Of a DNA stretch of 64,000 nt, positions 27,567 to 38,035 are shown piece after piece. A program made the translations under genes and the position numbers. Origin of the DNA: Vibrio sp. 99-70-13A1 (GTDB lineage Bacteria; Pseudomonadota; Gammaproteobacteria; Enterobacterales; Vibrionaceae); NCBI RefSeq assembly GCF_013114625.1, contig NZ_VTXD01000017.1:36307-100306 (forward strand). Direction: 5' to 3'. Under the pieces are notes generated by a model. The model searched no databases, was not told where the DNA came from, and worked only from the letters and a program-made list of their open reading frames with translations. Within the stretch, counting starts at the first letter, position 1. Each line of letters starts with the position of its first letter.

Positions 27567-28217
27567 GTGTCTCAGACTAAAAGTTCGATAATTTATAAAA
27601 AAATAAAACAAGACCTTACCGATGGCGTATATCCTGCTGGTGAAAAGCTGAAAATCTCTCACTTGAAAGAGATTTATAATATTAGCTTAACGCCTTTAAG
27701 AGAGGCTTTAAGCCAGTTAGCCGCGCAAGGGATGCTTGAGCAAGAAAACAATAAAGGCTTTTCAATTCCGAAGCTGAGTTATTCCGACATTCTTGATATC
27801 AAGCACACACGTATACTTGTTGAGACAGAGGCGCTTCGCTTGTCATTTGAGCATGGAGATGTGGCGTGGGAGGCAAGTTTAGTGGCAGCACACCACAAGT
27901 TGGCTCGGTTAAGCTTGTCGTTGAAAGATCTTGAAGCGTGGAGCGAGGCCCATGAAGAGTTTCACGCCATTTTATTGTCTGGAAGTCAGTCGCACTACCT
28001 AATCGCCTTTTCGATACGATTGAACCTTGCATTGGATAAATATCGCCGTATTGCAGAGCCTGATCAAAGTATCCGAGACCAATTAGACGCTCAACATGAT
28101 GAACTATTGCAGCTCGCTTTAGACCGAAATATCAACCAAGCCGTCGAAGTATTGACCTCTCATATTACTTTATCGTGCCAATCTGCGATTGATTTATTGG
28201 TCGCTCCAAACGAATAA
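27567..28217 (+). CDS. GntR family regulator (FCD type)
   Basis: A 216-residue regulator with an N-terminal winged helix (IYKKIKQDLTDGVYPAGEKL, ISLTPLREALSQLAAQGML) and an all-helical FCD effector domain (ILDIKHTRILVETEALRLS, AHEEFHAILLSG, QHDELLQLALDRN), whose His residues often hold a metal. The start is GTG with AAGGGA upstream. It is divergent from the chromate-transporter pair and probably controls it. Confidence 0.88.
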   Translation: MSQTKSSIIYKKIKQDLTDGVYPAGEKLKISHLKEIYNISLTPLREALSQLAAQGMLEQENNKGFSIPKLSYSDILDIKHTRILVETEALRLSFEHGDVAWEASLVAAHHKLARLSLSLKDLEAWSEAHEEFHAILLSGSQSHYLIAFSIRLNLALDKYRRIAEPDQSIRDQLDAQHDELLQLALDRNINQAVEVLTSHITLSCQSAIDLLVAPNE

Positions 28218-28262
28218 CTAAGACCAAAGTAAATACCTATTATTGGGGAGCAAATCTTATGA

Positions 28263-29255
28263 CTATAGGATTGCAGTACTATGCTGTTCATTTAATTCTT
28301 TTGGTGAAACCCCGAACAATTTTTTAAACGCATTTGAGAAGTTTGAAGGGTGATGGTAACCCGACTCGTAAGCGGCTTCTGTTATCGTCATTGTCCCTCT
28401 TTCAATATGCACTTTAGCAATTTCTAACCTTCGCTGGCGAATATAACTTGATACAGTGACTCCAAGGTCTTGTTTGAATCTACGTTGTAAGTTTGAAACA
28501 CTCATTGCCATTTTATCAGCTAAGAAATCTAAGCTAATCTCTTCATCTAAGTGAGACTCAATATAGTGTATTGAAGCACTGACTTTATCATCAAGAGGGT
28601 GCTTTTCAGATTCCGAATTAGCAAATTTCTCTGGAGATAGTTGTTTCAAAACGTCAAAAATGAGTTGCTGAGCTAAAGTCTCTTTCTGAAGCGATGAAAT
28701 GAAGTCACTGCTGTTTGGAAGATCTAAAATCTTTTCCACTAGAGTAATAATTTCAGGAGTCACGTTCAGTAACTGATGTGATTGATCGATGTTAGAGAAT
28801 GAGTGGAATGTGCAATTTAATGCATTATGTTGTTTTATCCAACTGGGTGAAATCATGATATGGAGCTTTGATAATTGGTTACCACGCGTGATTTTTTTAC
28901 GAAAACATGCCGGGGTAGATAAATTAACAATTGCACCTTGGGGTGATTTATCTGAATTTAAGTCTAACTTAAGGTTGTCATAGGAAACACTCAATGAGCC
29001 GCTAAGTAATATAGTGATGATCATTGATGCTTGTGCCGTTGCAACCACCTCCGAATCCACAAGTTCTAAGCAATTTCCGCCATGCATTGAAAACCGGTTC
29101 TCACTGTTATAAATAACAAACTTCCCTTCGATCAACGGTGATTGCTTTTTATTACTTTCACCAACAATCAATTGCTTTTCGGTTTCTTCAACCCGTTTGA
29201 TTAAAGCAACACGCCTCGTTTCTTTCCGCTGTTTGTCTTGATGAACGGTCGGCAT
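28263..29255 (-). CDS. AraC family regulator (PchR-like)
   Basis: A 330-residue regulator with an N-terminal effector part and a C-terminal AraC double helix-turn-helix (IHYIESHLDEEISLDFLADK, MAMSVSNLQRRFKQDLGVTV, ITEAAYESGYHHPSNFSNAF, KKLFGVSPKEL). The resemblance is to PchR, which activates siderophore receptors on ligand binding. I chose the ATG at 29255 because GAGGA sits at good distance; the frame is open to 29357, which would cover the Fur-like site. It is divergent from the TonB receptor gene and most likely regulates it. Confidence 0.88.
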   Translation of the reverse strand: MPTVHQDKQRKETRRVALIKRVEETEKQLIVGESNKKQSPLIEGKFVIYNSENRFSMHGGNCLELVDSEVVATAQASMIITILLSGSLSVSYDNLKLDLNSDKSPQGAIVNLSTPACFRKKITRGNQLSKLHIMISPSWIKQHNALNCTFHSFSNIDQSHQLLNVTPEIITLVEKILDLPNSSDFISSLQKETLAQQLIFDVLKQLSPEKFANSESEKHPLDDKVSASIHYIESHLDEEISLDFLADKMAMSVSNLQRRFKQDLGVTVSSYIRQRRLEIAKVHIERGTMTITEAAYESGYHHPSNFSNAFKKLFGVSPKELNEQHSTAIL

Positions 29256-29333
29256 ACGCATTTTCCTCATTATGTTTATGCGATTTTGCATAATACATTC
29301 AACTATTAATTGAACTTGAGTGAACTTAACATA

Positions 29334-29358
29334 AATGCAATTTATTATCATTTGCATT
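29334..29358. promoter_or_regulatory. Fur-like site
   Basis: Arms AATGCAA and TTGCATT enclose TTTATTATCAT. Read on the minus strand, the core AATGATAATAAATTGCATT matches the 19-base Fur consensus at most positions. It lies between the AraC gene and the TonB receptor gene, just before the receptor start. Confidence 0.6.
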
Positions 29359-29368
29359 AAGGCTATTC

Positions 29369-31369
29369 ATGGAAACGAACAACTTTGCTCTGAAGAAAAA
29401 AGCATTACTGACTATGGCAATTGCTGCTGTATGTAATAGTGCAGTGCATGCTGAATCAACTGAGTTTGAGGAAGTAGTGGTTTGGGGCACTAAGGTATCA
29501 AGCAGCTCAGAGTCAGTATATGCAGAAGATATGGCGTTAAAACAAGCTGACCATATGTCGGATTTATTAAGAGACATTCCGGGGGTTGATGTCGGAGGTA
29601 CGCATTCTGTAAACCAACGAATCAATATTCGCGGGATGGGAGAAACGAAGCTAGATATTCGTTTAGATGGTGCTTCACAACATGCCAACATGTTTCACCA
29701 CATTGGCAATTTAACGCTTAACCCAGACATTATTAAGTCTGCCGATATTCAAGTGGGGAATAACTCTGTTGCTCAATCAGGTTTAGGGGGCGGTGTTTAT
29801 TTTGAAACAAAAGATGCCATGGACCTACTGAGATACGATGAAAACTTTGGGGTAAGGATTTATGGGGGGGCGGCTTCAAATAAGAGTGAGCAAGCCTCAA
29901 TTACCCTTTATGGCATGTTATCAGATAAGGTTGATGCGCTGATTTATGGGCATGGGGTTTCAAGAGGAAACTTTGAAGATGGAAATGGCGTTGAAACCTT
30001 TGGAGCTGAAGGGGACGTATACAATGTCTTGGCTAAACTAGGTTTTGAGCCAAATGATCTCCACCGTTTCGAAATCAGCGCGGACATGTACCGTGATGAA
30101 GGTGATTACAGCCCACGACCTGATATGTCAGGATCTGCTAATGAAACCATCAGCCAAGATCTGCTACTTCCAACTGAATATGATAGAAATACATTCGTAC
30201 TTTCCTATGAGTTAACAGGGGAAGAACATAGAGGTAAAGTGAGTGTCTATTCAAGCCAAACAGAGGTTACACGTGATGAGTCCAAAATCACCGTTCGCTG
30301 GCCCACTGACCGTTTATCTGAAAACTCGGCAACTAACCGAAATCTAGGGGCTAATGCTAAATTTGAGTCAGACTTGGCTTTAGGCAGCTTCGATAACACT
30401 TTGTTGTATGGGGTCGACTACATCGATCAGAACTCAACCAGTGAGTATGGCGGCAATAAATTCATGGACGAAACTGCTATCTCACGAGCGATTTTCCTTG
30501 AAGATACATTGTATCTCACGCCATCAATACTTGTTACGGCGGGTATTCGTTTTGAAGATTATGAGCGTAAAGCTACAACGGGAAATAAGACATTTGACGA
30601 TATTACATGGTCATTAGGTTCAGAATGGGAAGCCACTGATAACGTAACCTTGTTCGTGAATACTCGCTCATTATTCAAAGGTCCAGAGCTACTAGAAACA
30701 TTCATCGCGTATCAAGATGTAGCTGTACTAGCTGAGGATATTAAAGCTGAAACAGGTCAAAATACGCAAGGTGGTGTTCGTTTTGATAAGCAAATTGGTG
30801 ACCACTATATTGGTGCCAACCTGACCATATTCAAAACGACGATTGAAGATTATATTACTGAGGAGTACCAACGCGCGACGCAGGGCTACTTAATTTATAA
30901 CCTGGGTGACATGGAAACGAAAGGGGCAGAGGTCAGCGCGACTTATGGTTACAAGTTGTTCCATTCGAAACTGTCTTACTCACAATTAGAAAATAAAGAT
31001 AAAACAAATGGTGGTCCAATCTTAGATGGTAATGGTCGAAGTGCCGATATGGGCGATAGCTTTGCACTGACACTTGATTATCAGTCAGAAACATTAGATA
31101 CACAGTTTGGCTGGACTTCAATTCTCGTGCTTGACGAAGATAATGTGGTTGAAGGGACGCCTGAAAAAGAAGGTTACGATGTTCATAATCTTTATGCCCA
31201 GTGGCGACCATCAAGTGTTGAAGATCTAGCGGTTACTTTTGGTATAGATAATGTGTTTGATGAGCTTTATATCTCGCATGCTTCCCGAACTGGTTACTCA
31301 AGAACGACATTAGCTGAAGACTACGAGCCAGGTCGTAACTACAAGTTATCATTGGCATATCAGTTTTAG
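29369..31369 (+). CDS. TonB-dependent outer-membrane receptor
   Basis: A 666-residue receptor. The signal peptide is about 1-28 (cut near AVHAEST), followed by a TonB box-like EFEEVVVWG, a plug domain (MSDLLRDIPGVDVGG, INIRGMGETKLDIRLDGAS, QSGLGGGVYFETKDA) and a 22-strand barrel ending in SLAYQF with terminal Phe. FGIDNVFDELYISHAS is the usual penultimate-strand motif. It most likely imports a ferric siderophore or haem; the divergent AraC regulator and Fur-like site support iron control. A DUF2218 gene follows nine bases downstream. Confidence 0.93.
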   Translation: METNNFALKKKALLTMAIAAVCNSAVHAESTEFEEVVVWGTKVSSSSESVYAEDMALKQADHMSDLLRDIPGVDVGGTHSVNQRINIRGMGETKLDIRLDGASQHANMFHHIGNLTLNPDIIKSADIQVGNNSVAQSGLGGGVYFETKDAMDLLRYDENFGVRIYGGAASNKSEQASITLYGMLSDKVDALIYGHGVSRGNFEDGNGVETFGAEGDVYNVLAKLGFEPNDLHRFEISADMYRDEGDYSPRPDMSGSANETISQDLLLPTEYDRNTFVLSYELTGEEHRGKVSVYSSQTEVTRDESKITVRWPTDRLSENSATNRNLGANAKFESDLALGSFDNTLLYGVDYIDQNSTSEYGGNKFMDETAISRAIFLEDTLYLTPSILVTAGIRFEDYERKATTGNKTFDDITWSLGSEWEATDNVTLFVNTRSLFKGPELLETFIAYQDVAVLAEDIKAETGQNTQGGVRFDKQIGDHYIGANLTIFKTTIEDYITEEYQRATQGYLIYNLGDMETKGAEVSATYGYKLFHSKLSYSQLENKDKTNGGPILDGNGRSADMGDSFALTLDYQSETLDTQFGWTSILVLDEDNVVEGTPEKEGYDVHNLYAQWRPSSVEDLAVTFGIDNVFDELYISHASRTGYSRTTLAEDYEPGRNYKLSLAYQF

Positions 31370-31378
31370 GCGGTATAC

Positions 31379-31687
31379 ATGGACTTGAAATTAGATGCGC
31401 TAAAATACAAAGCTCATGTTGTTATTCATTCTCCGCACGCCGGGAAATACTTAAGCACACTATGTCGTCACTTTGGTCGAAAAGTGAAATCTACATGGGA
31501 TGAGGAAAGCGGAGTTGTAGAGTTTCCCATTGGTATTTCTAAGTTTGAATACAATGATGAGAAATCAGAACTAATGATTACTTGTTATTCAGATGATGAA
31601 ATTCAACTAGATAGGCAGCAAGCAATCATAGAAAGCCATGTACACCAGTTTTCAAGAAGAGAAACACTGATGTTGAATTGGGTTTGA
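31379..31687 (+). CDS. DUF2218 protein
   Basis: A 102-residue cytoplasmic protein of the DUF2218 family: HSPHAGKYLSTLCRHFGRKV, VVEFPIGISKFEYNDEKSEL and a C-terminal REETLMLNW-like end (RRETLMLNWV). The family is often found beside siderophore genes, and here it shares an operon with the TonB receptor, suggesting a role after uptake, such as handling the imported iron chelate. The exact reaction is not known. Confidence 0.85.
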   Translation: MDLKLDALKYKAHVVIHSPHAGKYLSTLCRHFGRKVKSTWDEESGVVEFPIGISKFEYNDEKSELMITCYSDDEIQLDRQQAIIESHVHQFSRRETLMLNWV

Positions 31688-31708
31688 GCTATAAAGCAAA
31701 GTGAAAAG

Positions 31709-31734
31709 GAGTGACGAAAGTCGCTCTTTTTTTT
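31709..31734 (+). terminator. Rho-independent terminator of the receptor-DUF2218 operon
   Basis: Stem GAGTGAC-GAAA-GTCGCTC (one G-T pair) with a GNRA-type tetraloop and eight T. Confidence 0.93.
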
Positions 31735-31949
31735 GCTTGTTACTTTTAAGTAACATTTGTCCAAATTACGATTTTCGAAGTTTATGGAATGCTAGCTTTG
31801 CTAGGTAGCCTTTTAAATAGTAGTTTCACGACTCTTATTTATAGATTGCTCTATTATTAATAAGAGTATTATCACATTGAATATTCGAGGTGGTTCACAT
31901 TCTGTTAACTTGTGATATCTTGTCCTAAATTTGTAAAAGGAGCTCAGGG

Positions 31950-33947
31950 ATGAAGCTTTCGATATCCAGTAAGTTGCAATTAAGCTTTTTGTTTCTTGTT
32001 GTACTATTTATCGTGTCTGCCAGTTTTACCTATCGAAGTGTCGGTGTAGTAGAGCAGCATACCCATTCTTTATTAAATACTGATTTACCGACGGTGAATA
32101 CAAGCCGATCTATTGGTCAGTCAATTCAAGCCAGTTTGTCAACTGTTCGTGCTTATATGCTGCTCGGCAGTGATGAATTGGTTGGTGAACAGCAATTACA
32201 ACAACTTTCGAACATCACACAAGATGTTGAAAATACGCTCGCTACTTTGGAAACGAAGCTACCAGCCGAACGTTTCGAACTAGTTTCTGAACAATGGAAT
32301 AACTTTAAAATTTCACTGGATGAATTAAGCTCGCTTTCGCATGGTGACGAAAACTTGCCAGCTCATAATTTATTCAGTAATGAAGCCGCACCGATTGCTG
32401 AAGTGGCACTCGATCAGTTGCAAGGATTGATCAATGACGAAGCTTCGAACCCATTTGGAGCAGATCGTAAGCGACTCTTTAAACTGTATGCGGATAGCTA
32501 TACATCTCTTGCCAATGCATTATCTGCAATGCGTGACTTTCTGATTTATGGAAATAATGATTACTTGTCTAAGTATGATGACTTTGTAGAAGCGCATGAA
32601 AAATCAGTAAAAGAAATTAATTCCATGCTAGAGATTATGACTCGCAGTGATAAGAGTTTGTGGAATTTATTTAATGAAATGCAACAGCTGTACTTCCCGC
32701 TTGCGAAGGAAGTTATCCGGCTAAGACAGTCTCCAGAGTGGAATAAGGCGAATGCGTATATGGCGCAAGTGGTTGTGCCGAATGCTCGCTTACTTGAAGA
32801 TAACTTGGAACAGATCGTAAATGATCAACAAAACGCAGCGGATCAAAATGGACAAGGGATCCGTCAAGATTTAGAACAAGTCAATCTAATGCTCTTGGCT
32901 GCGGTATTAGTGGTGTCAATTATTGGCTTTATCATTGCTCGCTACCTAGGTCGTAGTATTGGGTTACGAGTATCGAGTGTCGCGAAACGAGCTGAGCTCA
33001 TCGCCCAAGGTGATGTATCTCAACCAAGTTTAGTCGTTGCTGGTCAAGATGAGTTGGCACAATTGACTGTGTCGATTAACCAAATGAATGATTCATTACG
33101 TGAGATTGTGCTTGGAGTGACGACAAAAGCGAATGAAGTGGATTCAAGTATGACTTCACTTTTACAGTGTAACCAAGAGACACTCTCACAAGTTGAAAAC
33201 CAAAAAATCAATATTTCACAAATGAGTCATGAAGTGACCGAGGTTGCGCAATCTGCAAGTAATACCGCGCAATTGGCAGATGAATCCGTTGCTGCTTTGT
33301 CTGCATCACAACAAGAACTTTCCGCAGGTTCTGATGCCTTAGATAATAACCGACAAGTTGCTGTTGAACTTGATGAAACAATCGGCAAAGCGAATCAATT
33401 GGTGTTGGCTCTCAGTAAAGAAAGTGAAGCGATTGGTCGAGTGACAGAAGTCATTGAAGGATTAGCGGAACAAACCAATTTACTTGCGCTTAATGCCGCT
33501 ATTGAAGCGGCGCGTGCTGGTGAATATGGGCGAGGTTTTGCGGTAGTGGCGGATGAGGTCAGAATGCTCGCAACTCGTACAACAGAATCGACCACGGAAA
33601 TAAATTCCATTGTAAATGCAATCCAGTCTTCAACAATATCTGTCGTAAAAGAGATTGAATTAAGCCAAGGTTTAGCTAAGCAAGGCGCGAATCACACAGA
33701 GGAAGCGGTAACTAAACTCTTAGATACAACCAGCTTAATTACAAAACTGAACGATCAGATGTTAAATCTATCTACGGCAGCCAATCAGCAGTCGGCAGCC
33801 ACAAACCAAATGACTGAATTGGTCTCGGGTGTTGAGGTATCAGTAGATGGAGTATCAACAATTAGCCAAACATCAGATAGCACAACGAATCAAGTAATAG
33901 ACAAAGTCACAGAGCTGAACCAAGAGATGGCTAAATTTAAATTATGA
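31950..33947 (+). CDS. Methyl-accepting chemotaxis protein with large helical sensor
   Basis: A 665-residue chemoreceptor: membrane segment 1 (~10-27), a 280-residue all-helical periplasmic domain of the size and pattern of the bimodular HBM sensor, membrane segment 2 (~312-331), HAMP (~332-385, with [15 protein letters not shown]) and a signalling domain whose tip contains [16 protein letters not shown] and [16 protein letters not shown] receptors known so far sense organic acids and similar nutrients, but the ligand here is not known. AGGAG upstream supports the start. No C-terminal pentapeptide for CheR/CheB binding is seen. Confidence 0.94.
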   Translation: MKLSISSKLQLSFLFLVVLFIVSASFTYRSVGVVEQHTHSLLNTDLPTVNTSRSIGQSIQASLSTVRAYMLLGSDELVGEQQLQQLSNITQDVENTLATLETKLPAERFELVSEQWNNFKISLDELSSLSHGDENLPAHNLFSNEAAPIAEVALDQLQGLINDEASNPFGADRKRLFKLYADSYTSLANALSAMRDFLIYGNNDYLSKYDDFVEAHEKSVKEINSMLEIMTRSDKSLWNLFNEMQQLYFPLAKEVIRLRQSPEWNKANAYMAQVVVPNARLLEDNLEQIVNDQQNAADQNGQGIRQDLEQVNLMLLAAVLVVSIIGFIIARYLGRSIGLRVSSVAKRAELIAQGDVSQPSLVVAGQDELAQLTVSINQMNDSLREIVLGVTTKANEVDSSMTSLLQCNQETLSQVENQKINISQMSHEVTEVAQSASNTAQLADESVAALSASQQELSAGSDALDNNRQVAVELDETIGKANQLVLALSKESEAIGRVTEVIEGLAEQTNLLALNAAIEAARAGEYGRGFAVVADEVRMLATRTTESTTEINSIVNAIQSSTISVVKEIELSQGLAKQGANHTEEAVTKLLDTTSLITKLNDQMLNLSTAANQQSAATNQMTELVSGVEVSVDGVSTISQTSDSTTNQVIDKVTELNQEMAKFKL

Positions 33948-34037
33948 TAGGGCGCTCCCGAACTTGTTATTAATTCTATATTTCCATGGAACTTAATAAG
34001 TTAGGTATATGTCTTACCGGGTAAATATGGTGCAAAT

Positions 34038-34065
34038 AAGCGCGATCATTTTGGTCGCGCTTTTT
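34038..34065 (+). terminator. Rho-independent terminator after the chemoreceptor
   Basis: Arms AAGCGCGA and TCGCGCTT with a nine-base loop and following T residues. Confidence 0.9.
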
Positions 34066-34168
34066 AATTTGTAACGAAAGTTAGATTAGCGTAAAAGTTG
34101 GTTAAGTTCCCCTTACAAAAACAGACTTTTAGCTATACTGATCCAAATGCCAATTTAGGTTTACCACA

Positions 34169-35335
34169 ATGAAATCACTGGTTAAATGTTCACTCCTCAC
34201 TGCAGCATCTATCGCGAGTGTTAGTCTTGCACATGCTGCACCTACTATTGTTCCATCTGCTCCAAGTCTTGGGGCGAAAGGTTACGTCCTGCTTGATTTC
34301 AATTCTGGTAAAGTATTGGTTGAGAATAACGCTCACAAGAAGTTAAACCCAGCTAGCTTAACCAAGCTAATGACAAGTTATGTTGCTGGGCAAGAAATGA
34401 AAAGCGGTCGCATATCTAAAGACGATAAAGTCCGAATTAGTGAAAATGCATGGGCCAAGAAATTCCCGGACTCATCGAAAATGTTTATCGAGGTGAATAC
34501 TCATGTCGATATGATGGATCTGTACCGCGGCTTAATTATCCAATCTGGTAATGATGCGAGTGTTGCAATTGCAGAACACGTAGCGGGTTCTGAAGATGCG
34601 TTTGTTGGTTTGATGAATTCATGGGCAGCGACACTTAAATTGGAAAATAGCTCATTTGCCAATGCGCATGGGTTAGATGCTGAAAACCTTTACTCTACGC
34701 CTTATGACATTGCTCTATTGGGTCAAGCTATTATCCGAGATTTACCAGAAGTCTATAATTTGTATAGCGAGCGCTCATTTAGCTATAACGGCATCACGCA
34801 ATATAATCGAAATGGTTTATTACGGGACAGAAGTTTGAATGTGGATGGCATGAAAACAGGTTATACCTCTGGTGCCGGATACAGTTTAGCCAGTTCTGCT
34901 ACGCAAGGTGAAATGCGTTTAATTGCGGTAGTGATGGGGGCTTCGAGTGCAAAAAGTAGGGAGTCTGATAGCAAACAATTATTGAGCTATGGATTCAGAT
35001 TTTTTGAAACTGTCCAACCTCACTCTAAGGGTGATGTTATTGCACAAGAGCGAGTTTGGTTTGGAGATGGCGACAGTGTAAAGCTTGGTGTTGAAGATGA
35101 TACATTTTTAACGATACCACGAACAGATAGTAAGAAGTTATCAGCTTCGGTGGAGTTAACATCAGATCTAAAAGCCCCTATTGCCGCTGGCGAAGTACTT
35201 GGATTAGTGCATTACAGTGTTGATGGGGAAGATATAGACAGTAAGCCACTTGTTGCTTTAGAGGCGGTTGAAGAGGGTAGCTTTTTCAAACGAATTATTG
35301 ATCACATCAAGCTCTTCTTTAGTAATCTATTCTAG
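34169..35335 (+). CDS. D-alanyl-D-alanine carboxypeptidase (PBP5/6 type)
   Basis: A 388-residue penicillin-binding protein that trims the last D-Ala from peptidoglycan stem peptides in the periplasm. Signal peptide 1-23 (cut at AHAAPT); active-site SLTK at 63-66, SGN at 126-128 and KTG in DGMKTGYTSGAGYS; a beta-rich PBP5 C domain; and a C-terminal amphipathic anchor (FFKRIIDHIKLFFSNLF). All catalytic motifs are intact. It is not followed by the ybeD/lipB genes that usually accompany dacA, so it may be a second paralogue. Confidence 0.93.
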   Translation: MKSLVKCSLLTAASIASVSLAHAAPTIVPSAPSLGAKGYVLLDFNSGKVLVENNAHKKLNPASLTKLMTSYVAGQEMKSGRISKDDKVRISENAWAKKFPDSSKMFIEVNTHVDMMDLYRGLIIQSGNDASVAIAEHVAGSEDAFVGLMNSWAATLKLENSSFANAHGLDAENLYSTPYDIALLGQAIIRDLPEVYNLYSERSFSYNGITQYNRNGLLRDRSLNVDGMKTGYTSGAGYSLASSATQGEMRLIAVVMGASSAKSRESDSKQLLSYGFRFFETVQPHSKGDVIAQERVWFGDGDSVKLGVEDDTFLTIPRTDSKKLSASVELTSDLKAPIAAGEVLGLVHYSVDGEDIDSKPLVALEAVEEGSFFKRIIDHIKLFFSNLF

Positions 35336-35445
35336 CCGTTAAGACATTCTGCTTGATGAGTCGTATTTCATGAATTGGTGATATATAGGAACAATGCATT
35401 ATGGTAGTTTTTAACCTAATTCATTGTTTTTATTAGGAGACCGCT

Positions 35446-35691
35446 ATGATGGATGAAATGGCGATTTCGAATTACCTTGGCTTATTCCTGATTTTACTGT
35501 TGGGTTACCCTTTTGCATTGGTCGCACTGCAGATTGCTATTTTTGAAGTAAAAAAAAGAGAACGCGTTACTTTTTGGTTCAATATTACTTGCTTGGCTGT
35601 CGCGTTCTTTTTGATCTGGATGCATATGAAAACAGAAGTAACATATGGAAAGTCACTTTTAGATGCCTGGCATGCTGCAAATCCAGAATAA
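35446..35691 (+). CDS. Small two-helix inner membrane protein
   Basis: An 81-residue protein with two membrane segments (LGLFLILLLGYPFALVALQI and TFWFNITCLAVAFFLIWM) joined by a basic loop, EVKKRERV. An AGGAG site seven bases before the ATG makes translation likely. No family is recognised; it has its own terminator. Confidence 0.7.
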   Translation: MMDEMAISNYLGLFLILLLGYPFALVALQIAIFEVKKRERVTFWFNITCLAVAFFLIWMHMKTEVTYGKSLLDAWHAANPE

Positions 35692-35725
35692 GCTGGAACT
35701 TAATTAAATATATTGTTGATAAATT

Positions 35726-35757
35726 AAATGGGCATAGCTAATTACTATGCCCATTTT
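35726..35757. terminator. Bidirectional rho-independent terminator
   Basis: Palindrome AAATGGGCATAG / CTATGCCCATTT with a six-base loop and T-rich sides, between the small membrane protein gene and the converging phoX gene. Confidence 0.9.
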
Positions 35758-35796
35758 TGTATTTGTAGAAGATATTTTGCAAGTTTTTAATACCGT

Positions 35797-37824
35797 TTAA
35801 ACGGCTATTTCATCGCCATCTTTTTTACGAATGACCACGGTCGCAGCTCTTGGTCGAACTTTTCCAGCCGTTACTAATGTGGCATCTTGGCTGGATGGCC
35901 AGTTAGCGGGATGTTGTATGTTGATAAACATGGTTTTCAAATCAGGGCTCATTGTGAAGCCTGTTACTTCACAGCCATTTGGTCCGACAAAGAAACGTTT
36001 CAGTTGAGTTTGGTTAGATGCATTAATGACTTCGCTGTTACCATTTTCATCAACCAAAGTAGAAGGCACGACGGCAAGCATTTGGTCATTGGTATAGCCA
36101 GTGATTTCTGATGCTCCATTGTCCGTTTGTATCCATAAAATGCCTCGTGGATCAAAGGCTAATCCATCAGGGCTTGCGAATTGGTTGAAGCCTGTTAAAC
36201 CTGAGCGATTCGTTTCCGCATTGGCACTCTCTGGTGCCCCAAATAGGAAAATATCCCATTCAAACTGTGTTGGTTCTGTACCTTCGTCCCAGCGAATAAT
36301 GTGACCAAACTTGTTATCAATTCTTGGATTCGCTGAATTGCCTTCTTTACGTTTATTGTTGTTCGTTAAAGTCAGGTAAGCAGTACCTGTGATTGGGTCA
36401 ACAGCGCACCATTCTGGTCTATCCATTGGGGTTGCACCCAGTAAATCAGCGGATCCAGCTGTATTGATGATGATTTCTTCCAGAGTTTTAAAAGTGTTTC
36501 CAAGAGTCAAACCATCAATAGTGCGGCTATCAAGTGTTAATGGTAGCCACTGCCCTGAATTATCATCATTGAATTTAGCGACATACAGTGTCCCTTTGTC
36601 CATGTATTTATCGCCAGTCGTGAGACGGTTTGCCGGGTTTGAATCCGCAGGGTTCCATTTTTCTTCAGAGACAAACTTATAGAGATATTCGAATCTTGAA
36701 TCATGCCCAGAATAAAAGACAACAGGTTGTCCTTCCGTTAACTTACCAAATGTACAACCTTCATGGCGGAAACGACCAAGTGCAGTACGTTTTTTAGCTC
36801 TTGAATGAGCCGTGTAAGGGTCAATCTCAACGATGTAGCCATGACCATTTGCTTCATTTCGGTAATCATCTAAAGGGGAGTTAGCAATAGGACTAGTATT
36901 AAAACGAGCGAATTCATCAAGTCTTTCCTGGGTATTGCCGGCTAATGTGTCCCACCCATAACGCGTTTTATCTGAAGCGATACCAATGCGCTCTTCCGCA
37001 TCATTTTGTTTGTCGCTGTTAACAAAATACCCTGGCCAATTTTCTTCACAAGTAAGATAAGTTCCCCAAGGCGTGTACCCATTACCACAGTTATTCAAAG
37101 TACCTCGAGCTTGGCTACCATCAGCTGAGAATTTAGTCGCTACAAGAGAGGTATGCGCTACTGGACCTGAAAGATCCATCACTGTAGCACCTGTGTAACG
37201 TCGGTTGAGTGGGTCACTATCAACCATCACCCAAGTATCATCTTCTAGCTTAACGCGAACCACACTCACACCATGAGCATTAATTTCTTTGCGAATTTCA
37301 TCAACACTTGTTCGTTTTCCTTCATTAAAGGTCGGACCGTTTGGATGAAGAGCTTTTTGGTCAATATATTCATGGTTGATAACGAGTAACCCATCATTAC
37401 CATCCGTAGAGAGTGGGAAGAAGTGCATGCCATCGTGATGCATACCTAAAGAGTTTTCTTGATCGTAAGCACTGTTTGAGCCGTCTTGATTCCAGGGTTG
37501 TGAATTGGAATTTAAAGGTGTTCCCCAAGGCACTAAGACTTGTGCGGTATAACCATTAGGTACAACTACAGCATCTGTGAGTGAACCTGCAACAGAATCA
37601 AAATTTAAAACGGCTGAACTACGAGATGGCTGGCTAGCAATTGAAGCTCCAACATTTGATGTGCTGCAACCCGTTAGGCCGAAAGCCCCAAAAGCTGTCA
37701 TTGCACTTAACCCTAAGCCACCCTTTAAAATCTTGCGGCGTGATAATTGGGCTTCAAGTACTTCTTCAAATGTTTTGTTTGCACTTTTGTTAAATCGTGT
37801 TCTATCAAATGTTTCCTTGCTCAT
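35797..37824 (-). CDS. phoX: PhoX-type alkaline phosphatase family protein
   Basis: A 675-residue exported protein of the PhoX family, calcium/iron-dependent phosphatases that release phosphate from organic esters. A Tat signal is visible at 28-36 (LSRRKILKGG), and LTGCS at 50-54 could be a lipobox. Family hallmarks are DGLLVINHEYID, NCGNGYTPWGTYLTCEENW, LGRFRHEGCTF, RPEWCAVDPITGTAYLTLTN, SPDGLAFDPRGILWIQTDN and GPNGCEVTGFTMSPD. No Pho box is seen in the 210 bases upstream, so phosphate control is not shown by the sequence. Monocistronic. Confidence 0.93.
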   Translation of the reverse strand: MSKETFDRTRFNKSANKTFEEVLEAQLSRRKILKGGLGLSAMTAFGAFGLTGCSTSNVGASIASQPSRSSAVLNFDSVAGSLTDAVVVPNGYTAQVLVPWGTPLNSNSQPWNQDGSNSAYDQENSLGMHHDGMHFFPLSTDGNDGLLVINHEYIDQKALHPNGPTFNEGKRTSVDEIRKEINAHGVSVVRVKLEDDTWVMVDSDPLNRRYTGATVMDLSGPVAHTSLVATKFSADGSQARGTLNNCGNGYTPWGTYLTCEENWPGYFVNSDKQNDAEERIGIASDKTRYGWDTLAGNTQERLDEFARFNTSPIANSPLDDYRNEANGHGYIVEIDPYTAHSRAKKRTALGRFRHEGCTFGKLTEGQPVVFYSGHDSRFEYLYKFVSEEKWNPADSNPANRLTTGDKYMDKGTLYVAKFNDDNSGQWLPLTLDSRTIDGLTLGNTFKTLEEIIINTAGSADLLGATPMDRPEWCAVDPITGTAYLTLTNNNKRKEGNSANPRIDNKFGHIIRWDEGTEPTQFEWDIFLFGAPESANAETNRSGLTGFNQFASPDGLAFDPRGILWIQTDNGASEITGYTNDQMLAVVPSTLVDENGNSEVINASNQTQLKRFFVGPNGCEVTGFTMSPDLKTMFINIQHPANWPSSQDATLVTAGKVRPRAATVVIRKKDGDEIAV

Positions 37825-38035
37825 CTTATGACTTCCTAAATATTATTTATTTTAATAATTAATGGTGATTGTGAGCGATGGTGGGGGAGAAAGGTGACAA
37901 TTCATAGAAGGTTTGATTAAGGTTTTGTTTCTAAAAATCAATTTACGTTAAGGTTAGCTTCTAACTAAACGAAAAGCTTTGAATTGACAAAGAAATGTGT
38001 ATAAATTCGCAGTTCAACCTAGAAGAGATATAGAC

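Noticed and set aside
37825..37996. Pho box upstream of phoX
   Set aside because: No pair of CTGTCAT-like direct repeats with correct spacing was seen on either strand.
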